From assembly GCF_037081715.1 (NCBI RefSeq), contig NZ_JAZDDH010000001.1, forward strand, positions 186,001 to 250,000: 64,000 nt of DNA, given 5' to 3'. Numbering within the stretch: the stretch's first letter is position 1; the number at the start of each line of letters is the position of its first letter. Shown here one piece after another: positions 32,979 to 42,707 of this stretch. The notes beneath the pieces are model-generated. The model saw only the letters and a list, made by a program, of their open reading frames with translations. It was not told where the DNA came from and did not search any database. This DNA is from Halalkalicoccus sp. CG83 (GTDB lineage: Archaea; Halobacteriota; Halobacteria; Halobacteriales; Halalkalicoccaceae). The translations under genes and the position numbers were made by a program.

Positions 32979-35900
32979 ATGCGCCCGGAAGACGAGCGCT
33001 ACTTCGAACGCCTCGAATCCCGTCTCGACGAGGCGTTCGATCTGGCCGAGAACGCCCGAGAGCGTAGCGGCGATCCCCGCCCCGAGGTCGAGATCCCCGT
33101 CGCGAAGGACATGGCCGACCGGGTCGAGAACATCCTCGGCATTCCCGGCGTCGCCGAGCGCGTCCGCGAACTCGAGACGGAGATGAGCCGCGAGGAGGCG
33201 GCGCTCGCGCTCGCCGAGGACTTCGCCGAGGGGCGGGTGGGGGAGTTCGAGACGTCGGAGGGGAAGATCGAGGGCGCCGTCCGGACCGCGGTCGCGCTGC
33301 TCACCGAGGGCGTGGTCGCCGCGCCGATCGAGGGGATCGATCGGGTCGAGCTGATGGAGAACGACGACGGCACCGAGTGCGTCCGCGTCTTCTACGCCGG
33401 TCCCATCCGGTCGGCGGGCGGCACCGCCCAGGCGCTCTCGGTGCTGGTCGCGGACTACACCCGATCGCTGCTCGATATCGACGAGTACGCCGCGCGTGAC
33501 GACGAGATCGAGCGCTACGCCGAGGAGGTGGGGCTCTACGACAAGACGACGGGCCTGCAGTACTCCCCCAAGGACGAGGAGACGAAGTTCATCGCCGAGC
33601 ACTGCCCGATCATGCTCGACGGGGAGTCGACGGGCGACGAGGAGGTCTCGGGCTTTCGCGACCTCGATCGCGTCGACACCAACAACGCCCGCGGGGGGAT
33701 GTGTCTCGTCCTCGCGGAGGGGATCGCGCTGAAGGCGCCGAAGATCCAGCGCTACACCCGCGAGCTCGAGGAGGTCGACTGGCCCTGGCTCCAGGAGCTC
33801 ATCGACGGGACGATCGGCAAGGACGCCGACGAGGGAGACGAGGACGACACGGCCGAGGAAGGGGAGGCCGACGAGGATCGCGAGCCCGCGGGCCCGCCGC
33901 GGGTCGAGCCCGCGACGAAGTACCTCCGGGATCTGATCGCGGGCCGGCCCGTCTTCTCGCATCCCTCCCGATCCGGCGGCTTCCGGCTTCGCTACGGGCG
34001 GGCGCGAAACCACGGTTTCGCCACCGCCGGCGTCCACCCCGCGACGATGCATCTGATCGACGACTTCCTCGCGACGGGCACCCAGATCAAGACCGAGCGA
34101 CCGGGGAAGGCGGCGGGGGTCGTCCCCGTCGACTCGATCGAGGGGCCCACGGTCAGGCTGGCCAACGGCGAGGTGCGTCGGATCGACGACCCCGCGGAGG
34201 CACTCGAGGTCAGAAACGGCGTCGAGCGGATCCTCGATCTGGGCGAGTACCTCGTCAACTACGGCGAGTTCGTCGAGAACAACCACCCGCTCGCGCCGGC
34301 GTCCTACACCGTCGAGTGGTGGGTCCAGGAGTTCGACCGGGCGGGCGCGGACGTCCAGGCGCTCGAGGACGATCCGCACGCCGACCTCGAGGCGCCGAGC
34401 GTCGAGACGGCGCTCGAGTGGGCACTGGAGTACGACTGTCCGCTCCACCCTCGCTACACCTACCCCTGGCACGATCTCTCGGTCGAGACCTTCGAGGCGC
34501 TCGCGGACGCCGTCGAGGACGGCGAGATCAGGGCAAGCGAGGCCCAACGGGCCTCGGAAGCGAGCGGGGATGACCCGCGAGCCGGCGAGCTCGAACTCGC
34601 CCGAACCGAAACGGTTCGGCGGGCGCTCGAGACGCTGCTGGTCGAACACCGACAGACCGCCGAGACCCTCTCGGTTCCCGAGTGGCGCGCGCTCGTCCGG
34701 ACGATAGGGTTCGACGACGACCTCTCTCGAACCTGGTCGGAGCTCCCCGAGGAGGCTCACGCATGGGACGGCGGCGAGAACGCGATGAAGGCCGTCGAGG
34801 CGGTGGCGCCGTTCGCGGTCCGCGAACGCGCGCCCACCCGGATCGGCAACCGGATGGGCCGCCCCGAGAAGTCCGAGAAACGAGAGCTCAGCCCCGCCGT
34901 CCACACTCTGTTTCCGATCGGCGAGGCCGGCGGCAACCAGCGAAACGTCGCCGACGCCGCGCGCTACGCGCCGGGTATGCGCGACACGCCCGGCGAGATC
35001 GAGGTGACCATCGGCCGTCGGGAGTGCGAGAACTGCGGAACCCACACCTTCCGCGGCGGCTGTCCCGACTGCGGCGGGAACACCTTCCCCCATTACGAGT
35101 GTCCCGACTGTGACCGCGAGCTCGAACCCGACGAGGCCGGCCGCGTCGAGTGTCCCCGCTGTGAGACCGAGGGAACGAGCGTCGAACGTCGGACGATCGA
35201 GCTGCGCGAGGTCTACCGCGGCGCGCTCGAGGCCATCGACGAGCGCGAGGGTTCCTTCGAGATACTGAAGGGCGTAAAGGGGCTCACCTCCTCGCACAGC
35301 ACCCCCGAGCCGATGGAGAAGGGAATCCTCCGGGCGAAACACGGCATCAGCGCGTTCAAGGACGGCACGGTTCGCTACGACATGACCGACCTGCCGGTGA
35401 CGAGCGTCCGACCGGCGGAGCTCGACGTCACCGTCGAGCAGTTCCGCGAGCTTGGCTATCACGAGGACGTCCGCGGCGACCCCCTCGAACACGACGACCA
35501 GCTCGTTTCGCTGCGAGTCCAGGACGTCGTCCTCTCGGACGGCGCGGCGGAGAACCTCCAGAAGACGGCGGACTTCGTCGACGAACTACTCACTGACTAC
35601 TACGGACTCGAGCCGTTCTACGGGATCGAGGACCGCGACGACCTGGTGGGCGAGCTCGTCTTCGGGATGGCGCCCCACACGAGCGCGGCCGTCGTCGGCC
35701 GGGTGGTCGGCTTCACGAGCGCGGCCGTCGGCTACGCCCACCCTTATTTTCACGCCGCAAAAAGAAGAAATTGTGACGGCGACGAGGACTGCGTGATGCT
35801 GCTGATGGACGGCCTGCTCAACTTCTCGAAGGAGTACCTGCCCGACAAGCGCGGCGGGCAGATGGACGCTCCCCTCGTGATGTCCTCGCGGATCGACCCC

Positions 35901-36518
35901 GACGAGATCGACGACGAGGCCCACAACATGGACATCGTCGATCGCTACCCGCTGGAGTTCTACGAAGCCACCCTCGAGATGGCCGACCCCGAGGCGGTGG
36001 ACGTCACGATCGCCGAGGACACCCTGGGCACCGACGCGCAGTACGCCGGCTTCGCTCACACCCACGACACCTCGAACCTCGCGCTCGGGCCGGACCTCTC
36101 GGCGTACAAGACGCTCGGCTCGATGATGGAGAAGATGGACGCCCAGCTCGAACTCGCTCGGAAGCTGCGGGCCGTCGACGAGACCGACGTCGCCGAACGC
36201 GTCATCGAGTACCACTTCCTCCCCGACCTGATCGGCAACCTGAGAGCCTTTTCGAGCCAGGAGACGCGCTGTCTCTCGTGTGGGACCAAGTATCGACGGA
36301 TGCCGCTGTCGGGCTCGTGTCGCGAGTGCGACGGCGACGTCAACCTCACCGTCCACCAGGGCTCGGTGAACAAGTACATGGACACCGCGATGCGCGTCGC
36401 CGAGGAGTACGGCTGTCGGGAGTACACCAAACAGCGCCTGAAGATCCTCGACCGATCGCTCGAGAGCGTCTTCGAGAACGATCAGAACAAGCAGTCGGGC
36501 ATCGCGGACTTCATGTGA
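32979..36518 (+). CDS. polC: DNA polymerase D large subunit (DP2), intein-free
   Basis: A 1179-residue catalytic subunit of archaeal replicative polymerase D. Visible marks are the early YAGPIRSAGGTAQALSV, the four-Cys zinc motifs near residues 685-730 (CENCGTHTFRGGCPDCGG and CPDC/CPRC), and the catalytic NCDGDED motif near residue 930 whose Asp residues bind magnesium. The C-terminal zinc finger (CLSCGTKYRRMPLSGSCREC) contacts the small subunit or PCNA. No intein is present, although NCDGDED is the site where PolD inteins insert as I recall. Around it (35741-35778) the codons are unusually A/T-rich (see findings). The small subunit is not in the window. Confidence 0.97.
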   Translation: MRPEDERYFERLESRLDEAFDLAENARERSGDPRPEVEIPVAKDMADRVENILGIPGVAERVRELETEMSREEAALALAEDFAEGRVGEFETSEGKIEGAVRTAVALLTEGVVAAPIEGIDRVELMENDDGTECVRVFYAGPIRSAGGTAQALSVLVADYTRSLLDIDEYAARDDEIERYAEEVGLYDKTTGLQYSPKDEETKFIAEHCPIMLDGESTGDEEVSGFRDLDRVDTNNARGGMCLVLAEGIALKAPKIQRYTRELEEVDWPWLQELIDGTIGKDADEGDEDDTAEEGEADEDREPAGPPRVEPATKYLRDLIAGRPVFSHPSRSGGFRLRYGRARNHGFATAGVHPATMHLIDDFLATGTQIKTERPGKAAGVVPVDSIEGPTVRLANGEVRRIDDPAEALEVRNGVERILDLGEYLVNYGEFVENNHPLAPASYTVEWWVQEFDRAGADVQALEDDPHADLEAPSVETALEWALEYDCPLHPRYTYPWHDLSVETFEALADAVEDGEIRASEAQRASEASGDDPRAGELELARTETVRRALETLLVEHRQTAETLSVPEWRALVRTIGFDDDLSRTWSELPEEAHAWDGGENAMKAVEAVAPFAVRERAPTRIGNRMGRPEKSEKRELSPAVHTLFPIGEAGGNQRNVADAARYAPGMRDTPGEIEVTIGRRECENCGTHTFRGGCPDCGGNTFPHYECPDCDRELEPDEAGRVECPRCETEGTSVERRTIELREVYRGALEAIDEREGSFEILKGVKGLTSSHSTPEPMEKGILRAKHGISAFKDGTVRYDMTDLPVTSVRPAELDVTVEQFRELGYHEDVRGDPLEHDDQLVSLRVQDVVLSDGAAENLQKTADFVDELLTDYYGLEPFYGIEDRDDLVGELVFGMAPHTSAAVVGRVVGFTSAAVGYAHPYFHAAKRRNCDGDEDCVMLLMDGLLNFSKEYLPDKRGGQMDAPLVMSSRIDPDEIDDEAHNMDIVDRYPLEFYEATLEMADPEAVDVTIAEDTLGTDAQYAGFAHTHDTSNLALGPDLSAYKTLGSMMEKMDAQLELARKLRAVDETDVAERVIEYHFLPDLIGNLRAFSSQETRCLSCGTKYRRMPLSGSCRECDGDVNLTVHQGSVNKYMDTAMRVAEEYGCREYTKQRLKILDRSLESVFENDQNKQSGIADFM

Positions 36519-37015
36519 CATACCGTCACTACCGCTCTCGTCGGGAGGTCGGTTTCCGGTAGCACGACCGAGGGATAGCACGGCTCTTCCAGACGCACGA
36601 CAACAGCACACAATGAGGCGTGTCGCATGCCGTGAGACACGTCCTGACGAGTAGCTACTTGCCGTTGACGGCGTTACGCTCTGATGGAGGTCGCCCCGGC
36701 CACCGATACGGCTCCCCGCCGTGTCCGTGCTGCGTGTCACGGGCGACCCCGCACCAGGTGATCCGAAGGAAGGGATGAGCTCCCGGCCGTCTGGTGTCCG
36801 GTGCTTCCCGCGCTCATGGTCGACGCTCGGAAGCACCCCTCTTTCCGCTTCGAGCGGTCACACTGCTCCAGGGAACCGAGCCGCTCGTACGCCTCCCTGT
36901 GCGGTAGATCACTACGTCTTCGGGCTCCGCTCCGAGAGCGGGTCGAAGAACGCGATGGCCGCTGAGTCGACCGACGCCGCGTTCGATCACAACCGTCTTA
37001 CCCGTCGGCGCTGAA
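36519..37015. other. Intergenic region, no gene seen
   Basis: About 500 bases without a supportable gene. A weak inverted repeat (CGTGTC / GACACG, 11-base loop) near 36625 could serve as a terminator for polC. The right end (GTCTTAC at 36995-37001) is a plausible promoter of the TetR gene. Codon patterns in all frames look random, and I recognise no transposon or RNA. Confidence 0.45.
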
Positions 37016-37025
37016 TGAACGTTCA
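37016..37025. promoter_or_regulatory. Palindromic operator at the TetR gene start
   Basis: TGAACGTTCA, a perfect 10-base palindrome, covers the region just before the ATG at 37030 and includes the alternative ATG at 37015. TGAAC/GTTCA half-sites are typical of TetR-family operators, so this is a likely autoregulatory site where bound repressor would block the transcript start. Confidence 0.55.
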
Positions 37026-37029
37026 ATCA

Positions 37030-37659
37030 ATGACGGCAGCGAAGTTCTTCGAGAGCGAGCCGGCCGACACCCGCGAGGCCATCATGCAGGCGACGTATCG
37101 GGCGCTCTGCGAGCACGGCTACGCCGGGCTGACGATCCAGCGGATCGGCGACGAGTTCCCGAAGAGCAAGTCGCTGCTCTATCACCACTACGAGGGGAAG
37201 GACGAGCTCCTGCTCGACTTCCTCTCGTTCATGCTCGAGCGCTTCGAGGGGACGATCCCCGACCGCGAGTACGACGACGCCCGCGAGCATCTCGAGGCGA
37301 TCCTCGATCACGCGCTGCCGGCGGACCTCGACCCCGAGCGCGCGGAGTTCAGGGCCGCGATGGTCGAGCTCCGGGCCCAGGCCGCCACCGACGAGGCCTA
37401 CCGCGAGCACTTCACCCGTAACGATCGGTTCTTCCGCGAGCGCTTCGCCGCGGTGGTTCGCCGCGGGATCGAGGAGGGGGTCTTCCGCGAGGTCGATCCC
37501 GATCAGGTGGCCGCGACGCTGCTCGCGACCGTCCACGGCGTGATGCAGGAGGAGGCGACGACCGACGCGGCGGAGTCCGCGGGGATCCGTGAGGAGCTGC
37601 GGACCTACCTCTGCTCGCGGCTGTTCGCGGAGGACACAGAGCCGGGGGTGGTCGAGTGA
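37030..37659 (+). CDS. TetR/AcrR family repressor
   Basis: A 209-residue TetR-type regulator. The N-terminal helix-turn-helix (residues 12-58) reads TREAIMQATYRALCEHGYAG, LTIQRIGDEF and KSLLYHHYEGKDELLLDFL. The rest is the all-helical ligand-binding domain. I use the ATG at 37030 rather than 37015, because the palindrome TGAACGTTCA lies across the earlier codon and the promoter-like GTCTTAC would put the RNA start near 37025. It overlaps the MATE efflux gene by 4 bases, so it probably controls this pump. Confidence 0.92.
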   Translation: MTAAKFFESEPADTREAIMQATYRALCEHGYAGLTIQRIGDEFPKSKSLLYHHYEGKDELLLDFLSFMLERFEGTIPDREYDDAREHLEAILDHALPADLDPERAEFRAAMVELRAQAATDEAYREHFTRNDRFFRERFAAVVRRGIEEGVFREVDPDQVAATLLATVHGVMQEEATTDAAESAGIREELRTYLCSRLFAEDTEPGVVE

Positions 37660-39179
37660 GCCGGAGCGGCACGGACCGGGCGGTCGACGTCGTCTCCGGC
37701 GGGCTGGTCTGGCCGCTGGTCGTGCTGTCGGTGCCGATCGTTCTCACCAACCTGCTGATGGTCGGCTACAACCTCGCCGACACCTTCTGGGTCGGGCGAC
37801 TGGGCCAGGAGGCCGTCTCGGCGCTGTCGTTCTCGTGGGCGATCATCTTCCTGGTCATCAGCTTCGCCATCGGTTTCAACGTCGCCGGGACGGTGCTCGT
37901 CGCCCAGAACAAGGGCGCCGGCAATCTCGATCGGATCAGCCACGTCGCCGGTCAGACGATCACGTTCGTGGGCCTGCTCTCGATCGCGTTCGGCGTCATC
38001 GGGTTCGTCCTCACCCCCTCGCTGCTCCGACTCATCGGCGCCGAGCCGGGGACGCTCGAGTACGAGTACGCCCTCGCCTACACGCAAACCGAGTTCGTCG
38101 GGATGCCCTTCATCTTCGCGTTCTTCGTCTTCCAGTCGCTGCTGCAGGGCTGGGGAGACACTCGAACGCCGCTGTATCTCATGACCGCGAGCGTCGTGCT
38201 CAACGTCGCCATCGACCCCTTCTTCATCCTCGGGTTCCAGAACAACGTCGTCTTCGCGTGGTTCGGCCTCGAGGCGCTCGAGGCCCAACTGTACGCGCTC
38301 ACGGGGTTCGACGGCTGGGCGGTGCAGGGTGCGGCGTTCGCGACGATCCTCTCGCGCGGGCTCGCCGCCGGCGTCGGGATCTGGCTGCTGCTGTCGGGCT
38401 CGGTCGGCATCCGGCTCTCGCCCGGCGACTTCCGGCTCGAGTCGGGGATCGTCAAGCAGCTGATCACCATCGGCACGCCCGCGAGCGTCGAGATCAGCAC
38501 CAAGGCGTTCAGCGTGACGATCCTGACCGCGCTGGTGGCGATCGCCGGCCCGACGGCGGTCGCCGGCTACGGGATCGGCACCCGGGTCACGTCGATGGTC
38601 GTGCTGCCGGCGCTCGGGCTCGCACGCGGCGTCGAGACCGTCGTCGGCCAGAACCTCGGTGCCAGACAGGTCGAGCGCGCCAAACGCGGCGTGTTCGCCG
38701 CCGCGGGGATCATCGCCGGCTGTCTGCTCGGCTTCAGCGTCCTGGTCTATCTCTTCGCCGACTCCATCATCGGCGTCTTCATCACCGGATCGGGCGCCGG
38801 CGACGTGACGGCGATCGGTGCCGAGTACCTCCGGATCGTCGGCGTATCGTACGTCTTCCTCGGCGTCTTCTACGTCGTCCAGGGCGCGTTCCGGGGCAGC
38901 GGCTCGACCCGGATCGCGATGACCTTCGCGCTCATCGGGTTCATCGTCCTCCGGCCGCTGCTGGCCTACGGCCTCGCCGAACCCCTGGGGATGGGCGCCA
39001 CGGGCGTCTTCCTCGGGGACGCGCTGACGAACGTGGTCATCGTCGTCCTCGCCGGGCTCTACCTCCTTCGCGGGACCTGGACCGACGGCGTCGTCGACGA
39101 GGAACCCGGCCCGAGCCCCGTGCCCGGCGCCGGCGACCGTCCGGCGTCGACGGGCGGCGGGCTCGAGGACACCGACTGA
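37656..39179 (+). CDS. MATE family efflux transporter
   Basis: A 507-residue multidrug and toxic-compound extrusion transporter with about twelve transmembrane helices, exporting cationic drugs or metabolites in exchange for Na+ or H+. Marks are VPIVLTNLLMVGYNLADTFWVGRLG, the repeat at the second half ITIGTPASVEISTKAFS, and the QNLGARQVERAKRGVFAA loop. The C-terminus is a hydrophilic Pro/Gly tail. It starts with GTG overlapping the TetR stop (GTGA), so repressor and pump share one message. Confidence 0.94.
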   Translation: MSRSGTDRAVDVVSGGLVWPLVVLSVPIVLTNLLMVGYNLADTFWVGRLGQEAVSALSFSWAIIFLVISFAIGFNVAGTVLVAQNKGAGNLDRISHVAGQTITFVGLLSIAFGVIGFVLTPSLLRLIGAEPGTLEYEYALAYTQTEFVGMPFIFAFFVFQSLLQGWGDTRTPLYLMTASVVLNVAIDPFFILGFQNNVVFAWFGLEALEAQLYALTGFDGWAVQGAAFATILSRGLAAGVGIWLLLSGSVGIRLSPGDFRLESGIVKQLITIGTPASVEISTKAFSVTILTALVAIAGPTAVAGYGIGTRVTSMVVLPALGLARGVETVVGQNLGARQVERAKRGVFAAAGIIAGCLLGFSVLVYLFADSIIGVFITGSGAGDVTAIGAEYLRIVGVSYVFLGVFYVVQGAFRGSGSTRIAMTFALIGFIVLRPLLAYGLAEPLGMGATGVFLGDALTNVVIVVLAGLYLLRGTWTDGVVDEEPGPSPVPGAGDRPASTGGGLEDTD

Positions 39180-39611
39180 TCCCGCACGGCTTCATGGCTG
39201 ATCGACCACGGTGCCGTTTACCCGTCCGGACGATTTCCACGAGGAGGCAGGGCCGAGGCGTCTCGGGCGCCCGTGTCGATCCGTGGGACCATACGCGAAT
39301 CAGCGAGCCATCCAAGGGGCGCCCTCCCTTCGGACGCGTTCATGCCCTTCGTATCGTCCCGTTTCGGCGCCCATCTCCGGGACCGACGTTCCGTCCACTG
39401 ACTCGGATTGCCATCGGGAACCGTTCACGTCCAAGCGGGGCGGCGCCGGATCACGACGCCGAACCCGCCGACGTTCGACGGTCACGGAGGCCATGACATC
39501 GGATCTCGACCCTTCCCGTTCCTCGAGGCTCTCGGACCGTCCTCCTCGAACGGCGTGCGATCGCTGTCGACGCTTCGTCAGGGTCTTTACCCCTACCGTC
39601 TCCGTACGTGT
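39180..39611. other. Intergenic region with promoter of HTH-10 gene
   Basis: About 430 bases with no supportable gene. A TATA-like GGTCTTTACC at about 39584-39593 lies roughly 25 bases before the ATG at 39612 and should drive that gene. No structured RNA or repeat is evident in the rest. Confidence 0.45.
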
Positions 39612-40301
39612 ATGGCGCTGATCGTCGAGTTCGAGGTCCCGAGGGAGAAGTTCGCCCTCTCCGAGACGCTCAGGTCGGTCCCGGACGCGACGCTCGAGGT
39701 CGGTCGAGTCGTCGCCGACGCGCCCGACAGCATCACGGCCTACCTGTGGGCACGCGCGCCGGACTTCGACGCGCTCGAGGCCGCCCTCGAGGCCGATCCG
39801 ACGGTCAGATCGCTCACCGTCCTGACGGAGTCGGCCGACGAGCGCTCCTACCGCATGACCTGGAACGAACCGATCGACCTCCTCGTCCACGTCATGACGG
39901 AACAGCAGGGGACGGTCATCCACGCGGCGAACCGCGGCGGCGCGTGGGCGCTCCGCGTCTCGTTTCCGGAGGGCGACGCGCTCGAACAGGCCCAGGAGCT
40001 GAAGGAGCTCGCTCGGCGCAACGAGTTCTCGCTCGACGTCCGCGGGATCCACCGGACCGACGAGTATCGCGGAGCGAAGCCGGAGATGACGAGACCACAG
40101 CAGAAGGCACTGATGGCCGCCTTCGAGGCGGGATACTTCGAGGTTCCGAAGGGGGTGACGCTGGCGGAACTCGCCGAGGCGGAGGGCGTCTCGCACCAGG
40201 CGATGTCCGAACGGATCCGCCGCGGCGTCCACTACCTGATCGAGCAGACGCTCGTCACCGGCGGTGGCGGCGACGACGACGAAAACGAAAACGACGAGTA
40301 G
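39612..40301 (+). CDS. HTH-10 (bacterio-opsin activator type) regulator
   Basis: A 229-residue regulator of the haloarchaeal HTH-10 family. The N-terminal half is the beta-rich sensor-like region (MALIVEFEVPREKFALSETL). The C-terminal HTH has the family mark MTRPQQKALMAAFEAGYFEVPKGVTLAELAEAEGVSHQAMSERIRRGVHY at about residues 160-210. The tail is acidic. Start at 39612, where the sensor begins; the frame upstream is open by chance. No target can be named; it has its own promoter. Confidence 0.9.
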   Translation: MALIVEFEVPREKFALSETLRSVPDATLEVGRVVADAPDSITAYLWARAPDFDALEAALEADPTVRSLTVLTESADERSYRMTWNEPIDLLVHVMTEQQGTVIHAANRGGAWALRVSFPEGDALEQAQELKELARRNEFSLDVRGIHRTDEYRGAKPEMTRPQQKALMAAFEAGYFEVPKGVTLAELAEAEGVSHQAMSERIRRGVHYLIEQTLVTGGGGDDDENENDE

Positions 40302-40545
40302 TCGACTCCAGCCCCTTCGACCCTTTCGTGATTCGAGACGGACGTATCGCCCCTCCACGGCGGCTTTAGCGGGATCGATCACGAGTCTCCCGGTACCGGT
40401 ACGCCCACTCGTAGCGGTGGTGAAACGCCGGTTCGATCTCCACCGCCGTGACCGCCGTCGGGACACTCACGGGTGCGATCGGACGGTGACGGACGCGACG
40501 TCGCGGAACGAGGAATCGGACGCGGCGAATCGGTCACCGATCCGA

Positions 40546-42171
40546 TCAACCGGCGGCGAGACGTGGCTCCGCGTACGCCGTCTCCGGACGGGTCGCCCGG
40601 GTCGTCTCGTTCCCGTTCGCCTCCCTCTCGGACTCCTCGATGACGTACCGCTGGCCGACCATCGGATCGAGGAGGCTGTCGACGGGCGCGCGGTCGTCCC
40701 GGAGTACCGGGACGTCGTCGGTCTCCGGCGGCGCCCGGTAGGTCCCGACTTCCTCGTTCAGGTCGATTCCGACGTCGCGTCGCTCGTTTCGCTCGCGTAG
40801 CTCCGCCCGCGTGAGGCGGTCGTCGTCCTTGGTCGCGACCACCTCGATGTTCTGGATCGCCCCCGTTCCCGAGGTGGGGAAGCTGTAGACCTGCGGGAAG
40901 ACCTGGTTCATCGTCTTGTACTCCGCGCGGTAGAACTCCGAGGCGGGGCCGCTCGGCGCGGAGATGAGGTTCGCAAGCAGGATGCCGTCCTCGGAGAGCC
41001 GGTCGTTCGCGAGCTGCATGAACTCCACCGTCGTCAGCTGGAACGGCACCTTGTCCTTCTTGTAGGCGTCGAGGACGATCAGGTCGTACGTGCGGTCGGT
41101 CTCCCGGAGGAACTCCCGGCCGTCGGCGTTGTAGACGTTCAGCTGGTCGGACTCCTCGACCCCGAAGTACTCCTCGCCGACGTCGATCACCTCGGGGTCG
41201 ATCTCGACGACGTCGACGGTCGCGTCGTACTCCCGCTCGAACTGTTTCGGCCCGGTGAACCCGCCGCCGCCGACGAACAGCACGCGGTCGATCTCGTCGG
41301 GATCGTCGGCCATGAGATACGGCAGGTGGAAGTAGCGCGTGTAGTCGAAGACGTGACGATCCGGGTCGTCGAGGTCCATCGCGCTGTGGCGCTGACCGTC
41401 GAGGTAGAGCGTTCGCGTGTCGCCGAGGTCGACGACCCGTAGCTCCTGATACGGCGTCTGGGTCTCGTAGACGATCCGGCCCTCGGCGGCGACCCCTGCC
41501 GATCCGCTGGCGACGGCCGCGACGAGCAACAGCGCGACGCCGCCGATGGCGAGCGCAGAGTCCCGCGAGATCGAGGGGAGTTCGATCGCGAGCGAGGTGC
41601 CCACCAGCAGGAGACCGAACACCAGCCCGATCAGCTCGACGCTCAGCCAGGGGATGAGGAAGTAGGTCGTCGCGAAGGCGCCGATGATGCTCCCGATCGT
41701 GCCGAGCGCGTAGACGTGGCCCGACGCCCGGCCGAGCCCCTCCTTCTCCGAGAGCTCGGCCGCGTAGGGACTGATGAACCCGAGCAGGTACGTCGGCGGC
41801 CCGAACAGCAGCACCACCGCCGGCAGCGACGCGAACCGGCTCGGCAGCGGGATCGCGACCGTCAGCTGCAACAGCAGGTCGCGCGCGAAGATCAGCACCG
41901 CCACGTACGCCGCCGTCCCGAGCAGGAGCCGGACCATCCGTCGGTTCGAGGCGCGCGAGGCCGCGCGTTTCCCTCCGCGGTGGTACCCGAGGCTCAGCGC
42001 CGCGAGGAAGACGCCGATGATCGTCCCCCAGGTGTAGATGCTGCTTCCGAACTGGGGGGCGACGATGCGACCCGCCAGGATCTCGAGTCCCATGCTGGCG
42101 ACGCCCGAGACGAACACCGCCGTTTCGGGGTCGGTCGGTCGGAGCCGTCGCCGGGCGTCGAGTGCCGCCAT
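40546..42171 (-). CDS. Membrane spermidine-synthase-like protein
   Basis: A 541-residue protein with an N-terminal membrane part and a C-terminal Rossmann methyltransferase-like domain of the spermidine synthase family. The first about 230 residues hold seven or eight hydrophobic helices (SMGLEILAGRIVAPQFG, TWGTIIGVFLAALSLGYH). The cytosolic domain has RVLFVGGGGFTGPKQF, VVEIDPEVIDVGEEYFG, VYNADGREFLRE and DLIVLDAYKKDKVPFQLTT. This architecture is known from archaea and bacteria; the real substrate is uncertain, and aminopropyl transfer is only a family guess. The start at 42171 fits. Confidence 0.9.
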   Translation of the reverse strand: MAALDARRRLRPTDPETAVFVSGVASMGLEILAGRIVAPQFGSSIYTWGTIIGVFLAALSLGYHRGGKRAASRASNRRMVRLLLGTAAYVAVLIFARDLLLQLTVAIPLPSRFASLPAVVLLFGPPTYLLGFISPYAAELSEKEGLGRASGHVYALGTIGSIIGAFATTYFLIPWLSVELIGLVFGLLLVGTSLAIELPSISRDSALAIGGVALLLVAAVASGSAGVAAEGRIVYETQTPYQELRVVDLGDTRTLYLDGQRHSAMDLDDPDRHVFDYTRYFHLPYLMADDPDEIDRVLFVGGGGFTGPKQFEREYDATVDVVEIDPEVIDVGEEYFGVEESDQLNVYNADGREFLRETDRTYDLIVLDAYKKDKVPFQLTTVEFMQLANDRLSEDGILLANLISAPSGPASEFYRAEYKTMNQVFPQVYSFPTSGTGAIQNIEVVATKDDDRLTRAELRERNERRDVGIDLNEEVGTYRAPPETDDVPVLRDDRAPVDSLLDPMVGQRYVIEESEREANGNETTRATRPETAYAEPRLAAG

Positions 42172-42300
42172 TCAACGCAGAATTCGAGGGGTCGTTATTA
42201 AACGTTGCATCCGGACCGAGACCCCTGTGCGGCGTCAACGGAGCCCGGCGTTTCTCCGATCGACGCGCTGGTTAAGCTCTCAGACGGTCAATACGTACGT

Positions 42301-42630
42301 ATGGCAGTGAACACTGACGGGATGGCGAGCGAGGTCACTGACGAGGAGATCACCCGGATCGGGTTCGGGAAGCCGGTCTTCGATTCGGACGGCACCCGTT
42401 TAGGAAAGGTCCGCGGGTTCGACCCCGGCGGGTTCTACGTGACGATGCGCGATGGCTACGAGGCGATGAGCGTCGAGCACGCCCGCTCGAACGGCGAGTT
42501 CGGCGAGGCCGAACTCATGTGGCGTTGCATGGAATGCGGGGAGATGGGCCGCATCGAGGACGGTCTGCCCGAGAGATGTCCGAACTGCAGCGAGTCGCGC
42601 GAGGCGCTGATGTACTGGACCGAGGACTGA
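42301..42630 (+). CDS. Rubredoxin-like zinc-ribbon protein, copy 1
   Basis: A 109-residue protein with an N-terminal PRC-barrel-like beta region (GKPVFDSDGTRLGKVRGFDPGGFYVTM) and a C-terminal rubredoxin-like zinc ribbon (CMECGEMGRIEDG and CPNCSE, ending YWTED). The function is unknown; the ribbon may bind zinc or iron. It is followed 77 bases later by a second copy that is almost identical over the last 75 residues. The ATG at 42301 is used. Confidence 0.88.
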   Translation: MAVNTDGMASEVTDEEITRIGFGKPVFDSDGTRLGKVRGFDPGGFYVTMRDGYEAMSVEHARSNGEFGEAELMWRCMECGEMGRIEDGLPERCPNCSESREALMYWTED

Positions 42631-42707
42631 CCGAACCACGGAGTACGGATGACCGTCCCGATTCGGTACCACCGTAGCGTTTTGTGGGTGGACGCCGAAC
42701 CCTCACC

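Noticed and set aside
32328-35492. A 1054-codon open frame on the minus strand opposite polC
   Set aside because: It is antisense to a fully conserved DNA polymerase gene; its sequence has no recognisable motif and has the Arg/Val/Leu-rich look of a mirror frame in GC-rich DNA.
40379-42238. A 619-codon second frame over the spermidine-synthase-like gene
   Set aside because: Very rich in Arg, Gly and Pro with no motif, while the chosen frame has clear membrane helices and a Rossmann fold.
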